64,000 nt of DNA from Pachypanchax playfairii (GCA_006937955.1 SSNP01000007.1:2645896-2709895), one strand, 5' to 3'; counted from the stretch's first letter, positions 11,426 through 25,786 are shown. Made by a program: numbers and translations. The notes: generated by a model not told the origin, from the letters alone.

Positions 11426-14400
11426 TAAGCTGTTTGTATTTTTGATATGTCTGAAATATTTTCTTCAAATACATTATTAGTTTAATTATTTGTTTCTAAT
11501 TTTCAAATAATCTGAACTATTCTTGCTATAATCGTAATTATATAAGTTATTCAAGACTGATTAGTACAATACAGCATGAAATAAATAATAATAATGAGTT
11601 TGAAACAAGGAGTGACAGCTAACTATCTGCAAGAGACACCATAAGACCTCATTAAATGTTATCTGCAGGGGACATTAATGTCAGAGAACATCTGAAAGCC
11701 AGTATGAGAATGAAGACAAAGCTGCCTTGAGGGGAAATATTTCATATAATGAATATCATATGAACTTTAGACAGATAATAACTGGAAACAAAATAAGAAA
11801 AAAAAGAAGATAAAAGTGTTTATTAATCAGTAAATTCTAACTTCAGTGACACTAGTTAAACATGGATTGTATACAAACTGAACACAGGAACATAACTCAG
11901 AAGTAGAAACCAAATTAGTCTGCTTGTCAGTTGTACAAGACATCACCCAGTAAGATGCACAAAATGTATTAAAAAGTAATAAAAACAGTCTCTAGCTGCA
12001 TGAAGCACCAGGTGACATTACAGCTGTTATGACCACCGGAGGGTTTATACCTGAAGTTTTGTCAAGAGATTTGCAAAATCGTGAGGATTCAACCTATAAA
12101 ATCCATGAAAATCCCTTCATAACTTAAAGCCATTCTGTGGTTTCTGGCAGCTTTTAAACTCCTTCAAAATATCAGATTTTCTGTTTGTTATTGAGAACCA
12201 TCCATTACTGACTATGTGAATAGAACAAAATTAATGGACTATTATTAATGAACTAGCACAAGCATAGCTCTGTTTGTGTGGGCTTTTGAAGCTTGGCTAA
12301 AAATTCAATGTTATTAAACTGCATCAGTCACAAATTTTTAATCTCTCACTTTTAACATGAACTCAGTGGCTCATAAGGTTTAATAGTAACCTCTAACTAC
12401 CATTCCAGACATTTTAGCTGTGCTGTGGCTGTCAACAGACATTTACTTATTTATCCTGATTCAGATTCTAAAGCACTTCTGGCTGAGATGGAAAGGTGAC
12501 TGAGCTTTTGCCACTGGGGCTGAGAGACTGCTGGAGGGCAAGGACTTTACTTTATTGATCTGAACTGATCTTGCCAGTATGTGCACTTTCAATATCAAAA
12601 TTCCTCATGTGACAGATGATTATTGTCCGGGTGAAGTCGAGTCTGCCAGTCACTGTAAAAGGAGGCGAGATTTGTTCATAAAGCCTTGGTGCAAGCTCCT
12701 ACATGGGCTGCTAAATCAGTTAGCAGTAAAATGCTAAGCGAAAACTCCCTGCTGTCTTTTAAATATTTGTTTACAATTCGTCTTCAGTTGTAATATCACA
12801 TCTTGAACGTTTAATCTGTTTATTCGATCCAACGTTTTATAAATTTGAACATATTTTGTGTTTTGCATTTTTATTGCCTCTTTATGGATGATGATAAATC
12901 TTCACAATCATCACTGCTAAGCTAGACGTGCACATCTTACAGTGAACAACAGTTTAAGCTGCTAATTCTGCTATTATATTTGATCACCAAATAACAACTG
13001 TGCATAAATTGTTCCAGGCATTACGGGTGAGTGCATTTATCACTGCACACCTCAAATAGAAAACAGTAAGTCCAACACATATTACAGCCGAAAACAAAGC
13101 AAACAGAAGGCGGGTGTTTTGCTCACATCTGCACATTCTTCGTCATATTTGGATCTTTTTCCAAAAACATCTTATGAAACCAAATGTTGCATAAGGCATG
13201 TAAAAGTACATGTAAAAATACTGGAGATTCAAGGCTGCATTGCACACTATGCTAAGCAATAAGCATGCTAACCACTATGCTCTTAATGCTCTGCTCTCAT
13301 TTCAGCCAGTATATACGGTATGTCTCAAGTGCTTGGCTTCAGCACCGGCTCAGACACACTAACAGAAAGAATGGGATGTCTGTGATAATTTCCACTGCTG
13401 AGATCAGTCTGTAATTACACAGCCCTGCTAAAGAATTCTTTGTGAGGTGCAGACAGGGAAAGATAAAATTGAGAAGGCTCACCCGCATTGTCTGCACTAT
13501 TAGGAGAGAAATGGGCCTGTGGATGAAATTCTGTCGACTCTGAAGAGAGAGATACATGGGAATAGATGTGATAGTACAGTTGGAGTCATTGGGATGCAGG
13601 TCAGGGAGGTGCAAGTGCATGACTGACAATGAATGTGTCAAACCCAGCGTGCTCCAGTTTTAGGTGGGGGAAAAAAAACAAAAAACAAAACATATGTACC
13701 TTGCTTGGTCTGTGATAAATAACATGTCTTTGGCATATTGGTGCTGGATTGTGAAAGGAGGCAGAACAGTGATATAGAGATGTTGCATATCAACAGCTTC
13801 CAACCACAGGCATATGTTGCTTCTCTCATGAAAGAATTAGTTTTTTATCTCTCACCAGGCACACAGTAGATTTAACTGTTGTTTTGTTAATATTTCATGT
13901 TTTTCCAGAAAAAAAATAAAGCTATTATGCAGGCTATAAAGAACGCAGGGGAGAAAACAGAGCTGCATCTAGTGCACTTTGCAGGCAGGAAAAATCAATA
14001 AAGCCAGCTGTAATGTGAGATTCTGTGAATCTAAAGGAATGTGTTTGATAACACTTAGTCATAAACCCGCAGGCTGTGTTTTATACTCACGGCGAGTTGA
14101 GAATCTGTTGAACCTGACGAAAGTGTGGCCATGATGATCTGCTCGGCTGAACTACACTGTTCTCTGCAAGGTGAAGCTTTATGGAAGAGGTACAAACTAA
14201 ACTCTCACAATTATCTTCAACGCCAAAGTCATAGTTTTGGATCAGGCTTCATTTGTGATCTGTGTTTGTGACAGCAACATTACACCTATAAAACAACACT
14301 GTCTAAATGCTGAGTCTCTCCACAGTACAGACTGTCCTCTGATGAGGCTTTGAGAGCTATTTGGTGTTTGGAAATGATGTGAAATACCAATAGAGCTGAA

Positions 14401-14988
14401 ATAGCAGTCTGTTTACCAGATGGAAAGATGGAGGTCGGTCAGGTTCCCTTTGTGAGCGATCCACACTTTCCTCCCACGCTCAGCTTTACTCCACTGTGTG
14501 GCTCTCCTGGTCAAATATCTGAGTTGTGAGTCATACCTAGCCTCTGTACCCACAGCGAAACATGCTGGTTGTCTTAAAATACACTCTGACAGGGCAGCCA
14601 TGCAAGAGCTTACAGCCTCAACGTGGAGCACTGGAGCCGCCCAGGGGACCCGGGATGGAGAGAGCAGGAGAGACGAAGGGTGAGGGAACCGACTGAGACT
14701 GAGAGAAGTGGGCGAGAAGATGGAGATGGTAGAAGGTCAGATAAAGGATAATAAAAGCCAGACTTTCTCTCATGTAACACCAAGGCTAGTTCAGCAGTGT
14801 GGACAGCTCAGAAGGACCAACGTCTGTGATTTCTACATCAGACAGGGCTGCAACAATAAGCAAGGTGTACAGAAGGTGCTTAAATAAAAAAGAAAGTTAG
14901 GAAAATGGCACAGAGATGTAGTGATAAAGGAAAAGGGGAGAAAATAAGAGATTGGCGAAACAAGGAATATAAAAGGACATTATTGATT

Positions 14989-15374
14989 GGGGCTGCACGG
15001 TGACACAGAACTGTTGCTTTGCTGCTGTTAGGGTCCTGGGTTTGAAACATCTATAGGGTTTGTATGTTTTCTCCTTATATTTGTGGGTTTTCTCCAGGGA
15101 CTGCAGTTTCCTTCCACAAACTAAAACAGTGCCTGTTAGTTTAATTGGCAATTTTAAACTGTTCCTAGGCATAAATTATTGTTTATCCCAATGTGGCCTT
15201 TTGATAGACTGGTGACCTGTCCAGGGTGTAGCCCCGCCTCTTGCCCAATAATTGCTGGAAACACCAGTCCTCCTGCAACCCTGCACAGGAATAAATGTGT
15301 TTAAAAAATGGATGGATGGATGGATGGATGGATGGATGGATGGATGGATGGATGGATGGATGGATGGATGGATG
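14989..15374 (+). mobile_element. Near full-length tRNA-like SINE with ATGG tail
   Basis: It begins GGGCTGCACGGTGACACAG and has a B-box-like GGTCCTGGGTTTGAAAC. It continues through the family core (TTTTCTCCAGGGACT, GGTGACCTGTCCAGGGTGTA, CCCCGCCTC) and ends in the ATGG array at 15308-15374. The A-box and B-box-like segments suggest tRNA-type Pol III promoter ancestry. This is the most complete + strand copy in the window. Confidence 0.8.
15308..15374 (+). repeat. (ATGG)n microsatellite, about 16.7 units
   Basis: A perfect ATGG array that directly extends the SINE 3' end. Its open frame, coding for repeated MDGW, is a low-complexity artefact. Confidence 0.95.
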
Positions 15375-18237
15375 TTTTATTTTAATTACCGTTGTTTGTT
15401 TTGTTTTAAAACCTGTTATAGATTCTTAAATTCCACAAAGATACAAATCTAATAAAATACACAACCTGATTCAAAGCAAATGAAAAATATAAACAAAGTT
15501 GGGAAATAACAAAAATTGATTTCAGTGAACAAAGACTTTCAGTTTTGACTTTTATTTTTCAATTATCGTAAATTTGCATGAATATAAATGATAATATTAA
15601 CAAGGGTTGAAATAGGAAATTAGTTTATAGGAATTACTTTACATACATCTAATGCCTGAGCCTTAAATCTCTTTGTCTCATAGCATATATCTATTTTTCT
15701 GTTGTCAGACCTTTGAGTTGTGCACTTCTTCACTCGAAACACCAGACAGATGCATTTAGCAACAACAGGTGAACTTAGAGACGCTGAAAGAAACAAATCT
15801 TTCTCAGGAAACTAAAAGCAGAGCCAAAAGGTGAATAAAATAAACATTAAGTCGCTGCAAACAAGATAAAAATCAATATGAGTCTTCTTCTGTGTCTACA
15901 AGGATTGTCTGACTGTTAACTTTGTAAAGCAGCAATGTGCAAGAGTTCAGTTTACAGACTCGACCAAATGATCCCCTGATTGTGATCGTGTTGTTGCGAT
16001 GCATTTTAATGTTGCTCACCCTGATCATTCTTTTTGGTTTGGATGTACTGAACTTGTTCTCTTATTGAATCTACATCAAAAACTTTTGTCACTAAAAAGA
16101 CTGAATGATTAATGACTTCTGGAAGCTTTCTGTAAACCTTTTAATTAACTCTCTTTTATTTCCCTTGGTTATACTAATAACACATACACTTAATTCCCAT
16201 TTAGTGATTTTTTTCACATCCTCTAATGTTCTCAAAAATTCTGTGCTTTATGATGAATTTAATCTCGTTGCTCCTTCAGAAACCTTCAGCTGGATATTTT
16301 TATTCTTAGCTGAATTCTTGAAACAATAATTCACAGTTTTAGATATCTGTGATGTTTGGATGTAATTGGTCAGACACTCAGATTATTTCCTGTTTAAACA
16401 TTTCATGCATATTGTTGAGCAGCTTTCCACAAGCTGGTTTCTTCTACATTTTTTGGGTCATTTTGATTTATTTGTACATAAGCCACAACATTGGATTCAA
16501 CTGTGTTACTCCATAGACAACCATAATGTGGGTTGTTGAAGGAATTCAGGTTACTTCCAGCGTCATTTGTCCAACCACGTCACACTGACAAATTATTATA
16601 GCTCAACATCTTGTTCTTGATTAGATTCTCATCAATCTTATCAAGATGTTCTAATGACATCCAGGATTCTGATAACATCTCTGTATCAGCATCACTATAA
16701 AACAGCTCGACAAGCATCATATTTTAGAACCTCATAGAACCGTTTGGCTGAACGTTCTCACTTCATGCATGATTTCATAATAAAACTCATATTTTTTATG
16801 TAAAAATCACTCGCCTTACTCCTTTTATAACCAAATTCTTCTACCATAGTGTGTATTATTTAAAAAAATTTGAAAGGATACTGTGATAATTATATAATTA
16901 TCTACATGTGTTTGTCAAATGTGTTTTATAGTCAAAACACATGTTGTTGACTTATTATTAGCTGTTTGATGTGATTTGTTGCTTTAGTCATCCTTCTGAA
17001 CACCTGCTTTATGAACTGGATGTGCACATATTTCAGTTTTAAGGTATTATAAGAGCACCATCTTATTATGACCATACAAGCTATTTGTAAACAAGTTAAC
17101 TAATTCTTCTTCTTCGCCCGTTTCTAATTATTTATCCTTCCAAGCTCCATGGAGCAACTTAAAAAGCAATGCCCTAGTTACTTTCACAGCTGAACCTCTT
17201 TTACACAGTTTATACAGCATAAAAAAAACTTTGGCTGGATGTGTTTTTTTTTTACATGTTTACTGATCCAATCTGTTCCATTTTTTCTGAAAAACAAACA
17301 ACTAAATCAAAAAGATGCACAAATAAGACCCGCCAATTATGCTTCTGTTACAAAGACACAGATGGATATTGTAATGAAAATCACCAAAAGTGATTGTTTT
17401 ACAAATTAAATTTTGCCTTGGCTGTGATAGATCCATTTCTTTAACCCAAATCAGCTGTATCAGAGAATAACTTTGAGTTTGAAGGGCTGAAATTAAAAAC
17501 ATAAGGGAAAAAATGAGAGAAAAGAGAAAGACTTGGAACAAAAGACCGAGGGCAGATTGTCTTGGGTTGGAGGGGGGAGTACTGGAAGCCCGAGGACCTC
17601 TCTGAGCAGGAAGTGTCTGCTGATCATCTGTGTGGGCGTGCGGCACACAGACAGATGATAGGGAGGGGGAGAGAGAGAGAAACATGAAGGTGAGACTCAC
17701 CCGTCTTCATTCAATGGGACTGAGACACACAGGGGGGTGGAGACTAAGGCTGAAAGTCACAGGTTGTGTGAGGGCGCACTGATGAGATGTAGCTGTCACA
17801 AAAAAGAAAATCTGAGTGAGAACGAGGGGCGCAGATGGGCAGGAAGAGAGGAGGGGTGGCAGTGACATAGAGAAGGAGGAGAAGCTGTCAGTTTCCCCCC
17901 ACCCCGTCTCTCCTCCTCCTCAGCTGTGCTGGCAGTGCCATGCTCTGGCACAGAGACATTACCAAAAGCCAGCCTAAGGTTACGTGTAGGGACACAGTCA
18001 TTACTTCTGTCCTGCTAACAAATGGCTCTACTGTTTGGCTACAAAGACACGTCCATATAATTCAAAGGATGCAAAAAAAACCTTGATTTAGCAGAAAAGT
18101 TGTAAAATTTGATGGCTGCTCAATATCTTTATAGGCCTGTTCATAGTATGGTATTACTTTTTTATATAGAATATTGACTGTTGGTGTTTTACAAGGCCGA
18201 GCAGCAGAGCTATGAATAAATCTTCTGACAAGGAGCT

Positions 18238-18252
18238 TTTTTTTTTTTTTTT
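18238..18252 (-). mobile_element. Possible retroposed poly(A) end on the minus strand
   Basis: A run of 15 T on the + strand reads as poly(A) on the minus strand, with AATAAA about 12 nt upstream of it (complement of 18264-18269). This spacing is what a reverse-transcribed, polyadenylated RNA leaves. The body, expected to the right of 18270, is not recognisable, and no target duplication is visible. Confidence 0.3.
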
Positions 18253-20235
18253 GGAGACAAATATTTATTCGTTTATGGATGAAGTGTGTGGAATTGCTTT
18301 CAAAATAACTCTGTGGTCAGTTCGTAGGGTCATGCTTACGGGTTGTGAGTGTGTTTGTGTGTTTTATTATGCTGGTGTCACGTACAATCTGTACACTGGC
18401 GTTTAGCCACGGACAGCATGGGGTTATGGTTGAATCTGTCAGAACCTGCTGTCATTTCCGTCATCACCGCAGAGAGTTTGTTGCAAATGGCCAAGCGGAG
18501 CTGACTGATGTCAAGATATACTTAGAATCTAATCATGCAGCAAATAGAGGCACAGAAATTCCTACAAGAAGAAGAAGAAGAACTGCCCAACCGCCCTCGC
18601 TCCAGTGAAAGCCTCTCTTGAGAAACACTACAGCCCTGCCACTCACAGCTCATTTGGAACCATGTTTCTGATGGCTCCTCTTGGATTTTTGGACACAAAA
18701 CCCAGACTTTGACAGTGACGGAGTCCACTCAGATCAGTGTTTTGTTTATTATTGCTGCATTCAGAAAGATGGTCTTTCACGGGCTGTCATTTGATTCTGT
18801 GGGAGACATGTATTTGTTTTTTTTATGCACACTACTACAGATTTTCCCTGTGCTCAGATGGCAGAGACTGATGATAACCATTTCCCTGACTGAGAGCTGT
18901 GCCACACCATATGTTACATATTTTTTTCCCTCAGATAACATTTATTTTTACATGGGGCATATGAGAGAGAGGAGAGCTTCCTGCATGTGTAACAATTGCT
19001 CTCGGCTTGTCCAGATCATCACCTTCACATTAGCAGAGCAGGACAGTTAAAGCACAAACATTACTGTCTCTCACCTTTATTTAGAGCTGCCCGTGGTGCT
19101 CGTAGGCTGCTAAATATGAGAATCCATTAGAAAGGCCATGGCACTCTAATTAACTTCACCTGGCATTCCAAATAACTGTGAACGAGTCTAACCTTTATGC
19201 AACCTTGCCTAGTCACTTCTCCTCTTAAATTTTCATTTCCAGGCTGAAATTCTCCTTTAATGTCACTAAGCAGATTACTGCCCTCTCCTCCCCTTCCATC
19301 TTTCTCTCTTTTTTTTTTTTTTTTTACCCAACATTCTTTAGAGACTTCACCAACAGATTTTTATTCAAGGCGGCCACAGCACTTTGAGCTGGTAAATCAA
19401 TAAAGCAGTGTCCCCTATAAAAGACCCCTGTGTTTTCCCTCCATCGATCCTGTCAGCTCAGATACATTTGAGCCAGGCGATTACCCTCAGCAATCCTAAC
19501 TTTGATCCACACTGTAGATGGCAGGTGCCAGACATCAGCTCTGGGTAATTGTGATGCTGAAAACGCTGCGGCGTTAATCATTGTCTCTTCATCTGACTCA
19601 TGATGAGTTCACAACCAAAGCAGACATCATGGATGCAAAGGTTGCGTTCAGGCATCTGCATCACTTCTCCCACCTGGATGTTTTCTGCAGCATAGTAAAT
19701 CTTGTTGTGCATAAAACTGACGTCACATCACTTTGTTCTCATGAAAATGATCAGATTTGGGTGTTTTGTATAAAAGGATCTGAGCTGCATCTTGCACAGC
19801 AAAAATATTAAAAAAATACACAACAACAACCAAGTTGATTTTATTTATTTATTTATTTGTTCATTGTTTCTGTAAAACAGAGATCCATCAGAGAAAGCAG
19901 AGGTTTGTGGCTTCAGTCCAGCTACAGATGGTAAACTGTGATGGCTCTTTAGTTTTGTTGTTCAGGTTATCAGTTTAAGATCGATTTCAAACTGCATCTT
20001 GTTCTTTTTTGACTAAAGTAAAACATCTAAACTCTTCGGCTCCTGGTTGATGCACCTTGGATGATGCTAGTTATGCTGTACATTAATGGTTACATTAGTT
20101 TACTGTTACTTTAACACATGACAGCGTATAAATGCAAAACATGAGAAAGCCATTTGTTTGGTTTTTACCGTATGTCTGCATGTGATGCATCAGGCCACAT
20201 TAGGAACATTTTTCTGTTTAACATTTGGAGACTGT

Positions 20236-20472
20236 TTATCAGGCAACTCTAAATTGTCTCTAGGTGTGAGTGTGTGTGTAAATGGTTGTTTGTCTATGTG
20301 TGGCCCTGTGATGGACTGGTTACCTGTCCAGGGTGTCCCCCGCCTCTCGCCCAAAGACTGCTGGAGATCTGCACCAGCTCCCTGCAACCCTGAAAGGAAG
20401 AAGCAGGTTTAGAAAATGGATGGATGGATGGATGGATGGATGGATGGATGGATGGATGGATGGATGGATGGA
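20236..20472 (+). mobile_element. 5'-truncated SINE with long ATGG tail
   Basis: Starts inside the family at about GCAACTCTAAATTGTCTC and continues through GGTTACCTGTCCAGGGTGTC, CCGCCTCTCGCCC and CCCTGCAACCCTG to an ATGG array at 20416-20472 (about 14 units). 5' truncation is normal for elements copied by LINE-type reverse transcription. Confidence 0.8.
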
Positions 20473-23400
20473 TTGTTGATTTGTTTCTGAAAAGAAATTG
20501 AAAGTTGTAGTTCCTGTGCAAATCTTGCATGTAAATTAGCAATTTGCCTGATTAAAATTGTTTCCAGGTATATAGTTTTGTGGATTTCTACAGTTCTTAC
20601 CTTGTTGCTGTATGTACAAATATACATTTTCATCCATTTATGTAATGTCAAGTCATGGTGGCTGCAGATCAAGGAGGTAAACCTAAACTTTCCTCTCCCT
20701 TGATATCACCAGAGATCCTAAGTTGCTCCCCAGACCAGAGAAGATCTATAATCCCTCCCTCACTGCTGCAAACAAAGCCCCCAAACAACGTTCTAAAATG
20801 TTTATTAATGATTAATTATTTTGTACATATAACACCATGTGTACCTTTGTAGATGAGAATTTCAGCTCCACATCTCCACTGCACAAACTGCAGTAGAACT
20901 ACAACATGGCAGCATCACTTTTCACAACCATAGAAGAAGACAGAGAAGTTTGGTTGATGATGTTGACGAGGAGCTTTGTACCCAGCTGTCAGAGTGTGGG
21001 GATTTTTGAATGCAATGAAGCAAAGGTACAGCATGTCAATGTTCATACAAAAAAATACAATTTCTAACAATCATTTTGTTCTTAGTAATAAAGTTCTCTG
21101 CATTTGGTTCTCTTTAGACATGAATGTCACATGAGGGTCACCTTCAGTGCTGCATTCACGCGTGTTGCTTCACTCTATGCTAATATGTTTTCCAAGCAAA
21201 CCAAGAGGAAGCGAGACAGAAGCAGTTCATTTCAAGCTTATCAGTCGCAGGGAAATTTAATTCTTGTCGCTTTATAGTTCCTTCATTATCAGCCTCTCTC
21301 AAGATATTCTGATTGGTTGTGAACAAGCGCTGCTTTAATTGATGGATTTGACAACTGCTTGTGTATCTTTGTAATCAAAGAGGAAAAGTAAAACTTTGCT
21401 GCCTATGATGATCTCCTGAGAAAAATAATTAGGTTCGGAATATTTTAATATAATTCACTTATTGCACAGGATTAATTATTAACTGCCAGAGAGAAAGATA
21501 AAGATAAGTTACAGTCTAATCAGTTCAGTTAGTCAGCGCCTCCTTGTATCATTAATTCAGCAGGTTTAATCCGCAGCGTTTTCTCAATCAAGGTTTAATA
21601 CCTTCTGTTATACCTGGAGGTCAAAATGAGATTTGAAAAAAAAATAAAATAACAGCGTAAAAAAGAAAACTGAATGTTTGTTCTGCAATGAGATGTGGAT
21701 TCCTGGGAAGAAATCATATTAACAGGGTACAGGCCTAGGACAAAATAAAAAGACATTGTTTTCCTATAAATGTTTCCCTGCAGCAAAATACTCGTGAGAG
21801 ACAAATGTTCATGCAGGCTTCCGTCCCAGCTGTGGTGGAGACGGTACGTGATACAACAAAACTATAACACCTTTTGACTTCACTGTATTACCACCGCAGC
21901 TCTGATAGATAGACCCCTGGCAAATGTTCCAAATAGGTGCTTTACTTTTTGTTACAAAAAAAAAGAATTCTTTAAAGTCGCTCTCGTCTTTAGCCCAATA
22001 TGCTCAACTCAAACATCACTGAAGGGATTTGATTTGTTAGGCATTCCTACTTGGAAATTAATTGCATCACCAGTTTGCATGTGCTAGTTTGGAGAATTAT
22101 TTGGGGTCTTTTAGATTATTTTTTCTTTAGTGAAATGTAACACATCGGGTCTTCTCAAGCCCGACCTCGTCCTCTGCTCCTCAATTTGTCGGCTTTGTGC
22201 AATTGACCCCCTTCGAGTTGTGGGTCAAAGCTATAACTCACACTCTGGGAGTCGAAGTGGTCCCATAAGCATGCCGATGTGTCCTCATTCTGGTGTTTCT
22301 CCAGCATTCAGTCACTTTTGATCTCTCAAACAGAAATGGATGGCATTCATGCAGTGCTTATATTAGACTCTGAGATGGGGTGCTGTGCTAGGTTCAAGCA
22401 AAAATGATACATGTCCTTGCCTGGATGTCCAGCTGTCTGATGGAAGGTGAACATCCTGAACCCTGATGTGCCATCAGGTATGATTGCTGTCTCATAACCT
22501 GAAACACAATGGCTGATGAGATGTTTAGATCTTTATCTTGAAGCATCATAACAAGTAAATCAGCACTCCCAGCTTGCAGCATGTTTCGTCAGAAGCCTCC
22601 AGCATACAATTTTATCACATTTTTAAGCTATTTTGGTCAATACAGCTCATGTGAGAAATGCTACTTTTTTCATTTAATTAACCCACTCAGGTTTTAAAAT
22701 AAGACTAAAGGTGTTTCTGCCTGCAGGTGTAGTGAATCTTTTACATGGAGTCATTTGAAAACTGATTGGATGAGCTGTTAAATCCCCTCTGACAGATGGT
22801 GAAGCTGCACAGAAATTTGCTGTGACCTCAGATAAACTTCCCGTGTCTGGATGAGTTTGTGCCTCTTACTGGGCTTTATCCTTTAAAGCCGTGGGACACG
22901 CACCAACTTTAACTCACATAGACATGTCTTTGCTTCAGTAGGCATGTCTTCACCTGAATTCTCACCCAAATGTTCCCTCCACGAAAATGGTTGATTCTTT
23001 TTAAAGCCTTTGAGAGCTGTGCTAGTTTCGAGATTTTAATCGGTTTGTGCAGATCTTTTTTTTAAGACTTTTACCAAAATAATACACAAATACTACTTTA
23101 AATTTGATGATCACACCAAATCCAAGTGACTTTAAGTCAACCTGCTCACGACAGCACAAAATTTCATGGCTGTCAGTCCAGTAAGGGTTTCGGTGATAAT
23201 GCAAGCACCTGCAGACTATTAGCAAGTTTCTGAACATTAGGAAAAGTGACTACCGTGCATTTTTCTGGGACTTGACCAATAAAAGTCATTTTATATCCCT
23301 GTGAGACTCATTTATTAATGTTGCTGTCCACTAAAACTGAAACTATGTATTTGACCACATGAAGAGTAATTATGATGCTCGTTTCGGAGATCATAGTTCA

Positions 23401-25475
23401 CAGATATTTGTTAACACATGCAGTTTCCTTGAAGGAAATCAGCATGAAAGTACATGTTTTACTCTGAAAACAAATGAGCTGTAAAATCAAGTTCCATCTC
23501 CAGGCAACAGATAGATTAATAATAAGATCTTATTTGTCTTTATTAATATTTAGGCATTATTTAAATGAAAGCAAATGCACATATAAAAAGAAAACACATG
23601 GCTGTAACATGAAAAGCATAAGTACATGTGAAAGAAAATAAATTCCAAAGACGGGATTTATATTTAGATTTATTTCCCATGAAAAAACTCAAAAATTACA
23701 TGCTAATTAAGTAGAAAAACTAAAAGTTTCTGGAAGAAGTTTATTGTAAAATCATGCACGGCATAAAATCGAAGACATTTAAGATTATGAATCTTCTGAC
23801 AGCAAGTGCCAATCAGATATTATTCAGCTTTTGGCTTTTTTTCTGCCTAGACAGGCTAGTTTTAACTGTTAGCTGGATGAACTCATCCAAATGTTTGAAT
23901 TGTAAATGTCTAATCAAACTAGTGGTACTGAATGCACCACAGCGCTATCAGTATCACCCAAAATACCGATAATGAAAGTTGCAACTGAAATGCTGAAATG
24001 TTAAAACTGACATTTAAAACACTACCAGACTGCTCACATTCACACATTACCATGTTCCATCACAATGTTTTATGCCAGCCGCGTTGTGGCACAGGTGACC
24101 CTAAACCCTTAGACAGAAGGTCAACACTAGAGCTCGAGAGTTGAGTCACTGAAAAACTCCTTCATTGGGTTTTGATAGCTGAGATCTGCTCACGACAAAA
24201 AGAACATTTCAAGTTTTCATATGTGAAACATGATTTTTGTCCCAAGACCACATTCCACATGTGCAAAATACATGTTTAATATGTTGTTTTTTTTTCTGTA
24301 AAGAAATGTAATATAATCTGTTTGTTGTCATCCAAAAATAACAGCTATGAGTGAAACGTGAGCTCACCTCAACATGTGATTTGAAATTCAGATATGAAGG
24401 ACATTGTGGGACAGGCATTATCCTGTAAATAAAAATGATTTTGAAACTGATGTAATGTTTGCAAACCTGCGATAACCTTTATATCTTGTTTCTATTCAGT
24501 GTGCATAACAGACTGAATTTTCCACCCTTATACAGTATATTACAGGATGACTGAGACAGATTCATCTCTAATCGCGGGGAAACACTTAACTATGCTGTGC
24601 AGTTAGCTGATAAAAACTGCTGCAAAGACATTATCTGCGATAAGTAGCAGCTCGAAGTGACAGTGCGACACATTCTCCAGGCAACAGACTCAATACAGGT
24701 TATAGTATTAAATATTTAATGTGAATAATTGTAATTCTTTCCTGGATTATCAACTAATGTAAAAATATAACATACTGTATATGCAGAATGTGTTTATCTT
24801 GAAGTTTGCAGGGTCATTTTAAGGCTCAGTTTTCTTGTGAAGAGCGAATCATTGTGGATTGTTTATGAATTACAAACATGGTTTTGCCATAAATGTGTAT
24901 ATTATGTGCTTATTATAAACAAAATGTCAGTGTTTCTCACACTTCCACCATCCTGACAGCGTTATCATGCATGTTCTGCTGTGAAGACCTTCATACAGAA
25001 ACAATGACAAAACAGCTCAAGAATTACAAAATGTCTTTATTTTCTACTTGCAGGTTTCAAGTTTTAAAACTTTTAGATGCAGACAGACTTGTTTTTATTA
25101 TCCAGGAAGGGGTTCTATGTTTAGCATTCACTGTAAATCAGTGTTATTATCTAAGACTTGGCATGAAAGTGTGTTGCACTAAACAGGTTCTTAAGCCTTT
25201 AAGTTATATAGCTGACCCTGGCAAACACTATCTATAATATATGGCACTTTGCATTGTGGAACTGGAAGAAAAAAAAAAAAAGAAAAAGCTTTTTCGTTCC
25301 ACTGTGGGGATTTCCCAGAGTCCCGAGTCGAGGTTTCACAGTGCACAAATATCACGCTTGAAATAATAATCTGAGAACACTTTAATAAAATGGCAGACAC
25401 TGAATGAAGTGCACTGCACAATAAATAGGAAGCAATTTTAAACACAACGGCTCCAAAATGCGATTTGTCAGATCA

Positions 25476-25489
25476 GTCGCCATAGCAAC
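25476..25489 (+). promoter_or_regulatory. Match to the RFX X-box consensus, 80 bp upstream of an exon
   Basis: GTCGCCATAGCAAC fits GTNRCC-N2-RGYAAC exactly. It lies 80 bp before the exon at 25570. Whether RFX proteins bind it is unknown. Confidence 0.4.
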
Positions 25490-25569
25490 TGCTACAATGC
25501 ACCAGAAGGGCAATAACACAGAAGTAAAACTTTCTCTTTCCTTCTCTACCTGCACCGCTTCTTCTTTAG

Positions 25570-25786
25570 ATCCCTCAGATCAGCTACGCATCAACAGCCC
25601 CGGAGCTGAGTGACGACAGGCGCTACGACTTCTTCTCCCGGGTGGTTCCTCCAGACTCGTTCCAAGCCCAGGCCATGGTGGACATAATCCGAGCGCTGGA
25701 CTGGAGCTACGTCTCCACTGTTGCATCTGAAGGCAGCTACGGAGAGAAGGGAGTGGAGGCCTTCACACAGCTGTCCAAGGAAGCAG
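25570..25786 (+). CDS. grm7: grm7-like exon A (human exon 2 equivalent): ligand-binding domain
   Basis: 217 nt, starting in phase 0 with IPQISYASTAPELSD and ending after one base of a Gly codon. The acceptor is a pyrimidine-rich stretch followed by TTTAG; the donor is GTAAGA. It encodes the hinge side and start of lobe 2 of the Venus-flytrap domain. The AST motif and the Tyr in EGSYGE correspond to glutamate-contacting positions in the family. The segment VDIIRALDWSYVSTVASEG departs from the usual group III form (ALGWNYVSTLASEG) by Gly to Asp and Asn to Ser, so this copy is somewhat diverged. GTG codons inside the exon are not translation starts. Confidence 0.95.

Larger units (their letters stand above)
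1..25569 (+). other. Intronic DNA upstream of the first visible grm7-like exon (intron 1, 3' portion)
   Basis: No exon of the receptor is recognisable here. The reading frames are short, low in complexity, or lie inside repeats. The first coding exon of group III receptors (signal peptide plus about the first 170 residues) is missing, so it must be further upstream. A first intron of more than 25 kb fits the family, whose mammalian grm7 introns are very long. Repeats inside this span are listed separately. Between about 3650-8600, 11430-14985, 15375-20235 and 20475-25570 I see nothing beyond simple-sequence tracts such as (TTTA)n at 19839-19859 and homopolymer runs. Confidence 0.8.

Noticed and set aside
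13334..13356. TTCAGCACCGGCTCAGAC as a REST/RE1 neuronal silencer site
   Set aside because: The left half fits, but the right half departs from GGACAGCGCC at several positions and the spacing is wrong.
15252..15452. Open frame with repeated MDGW as a repeat protein
   Set aside because: It is the (ATGG)n tail of a SINE read in one frame.
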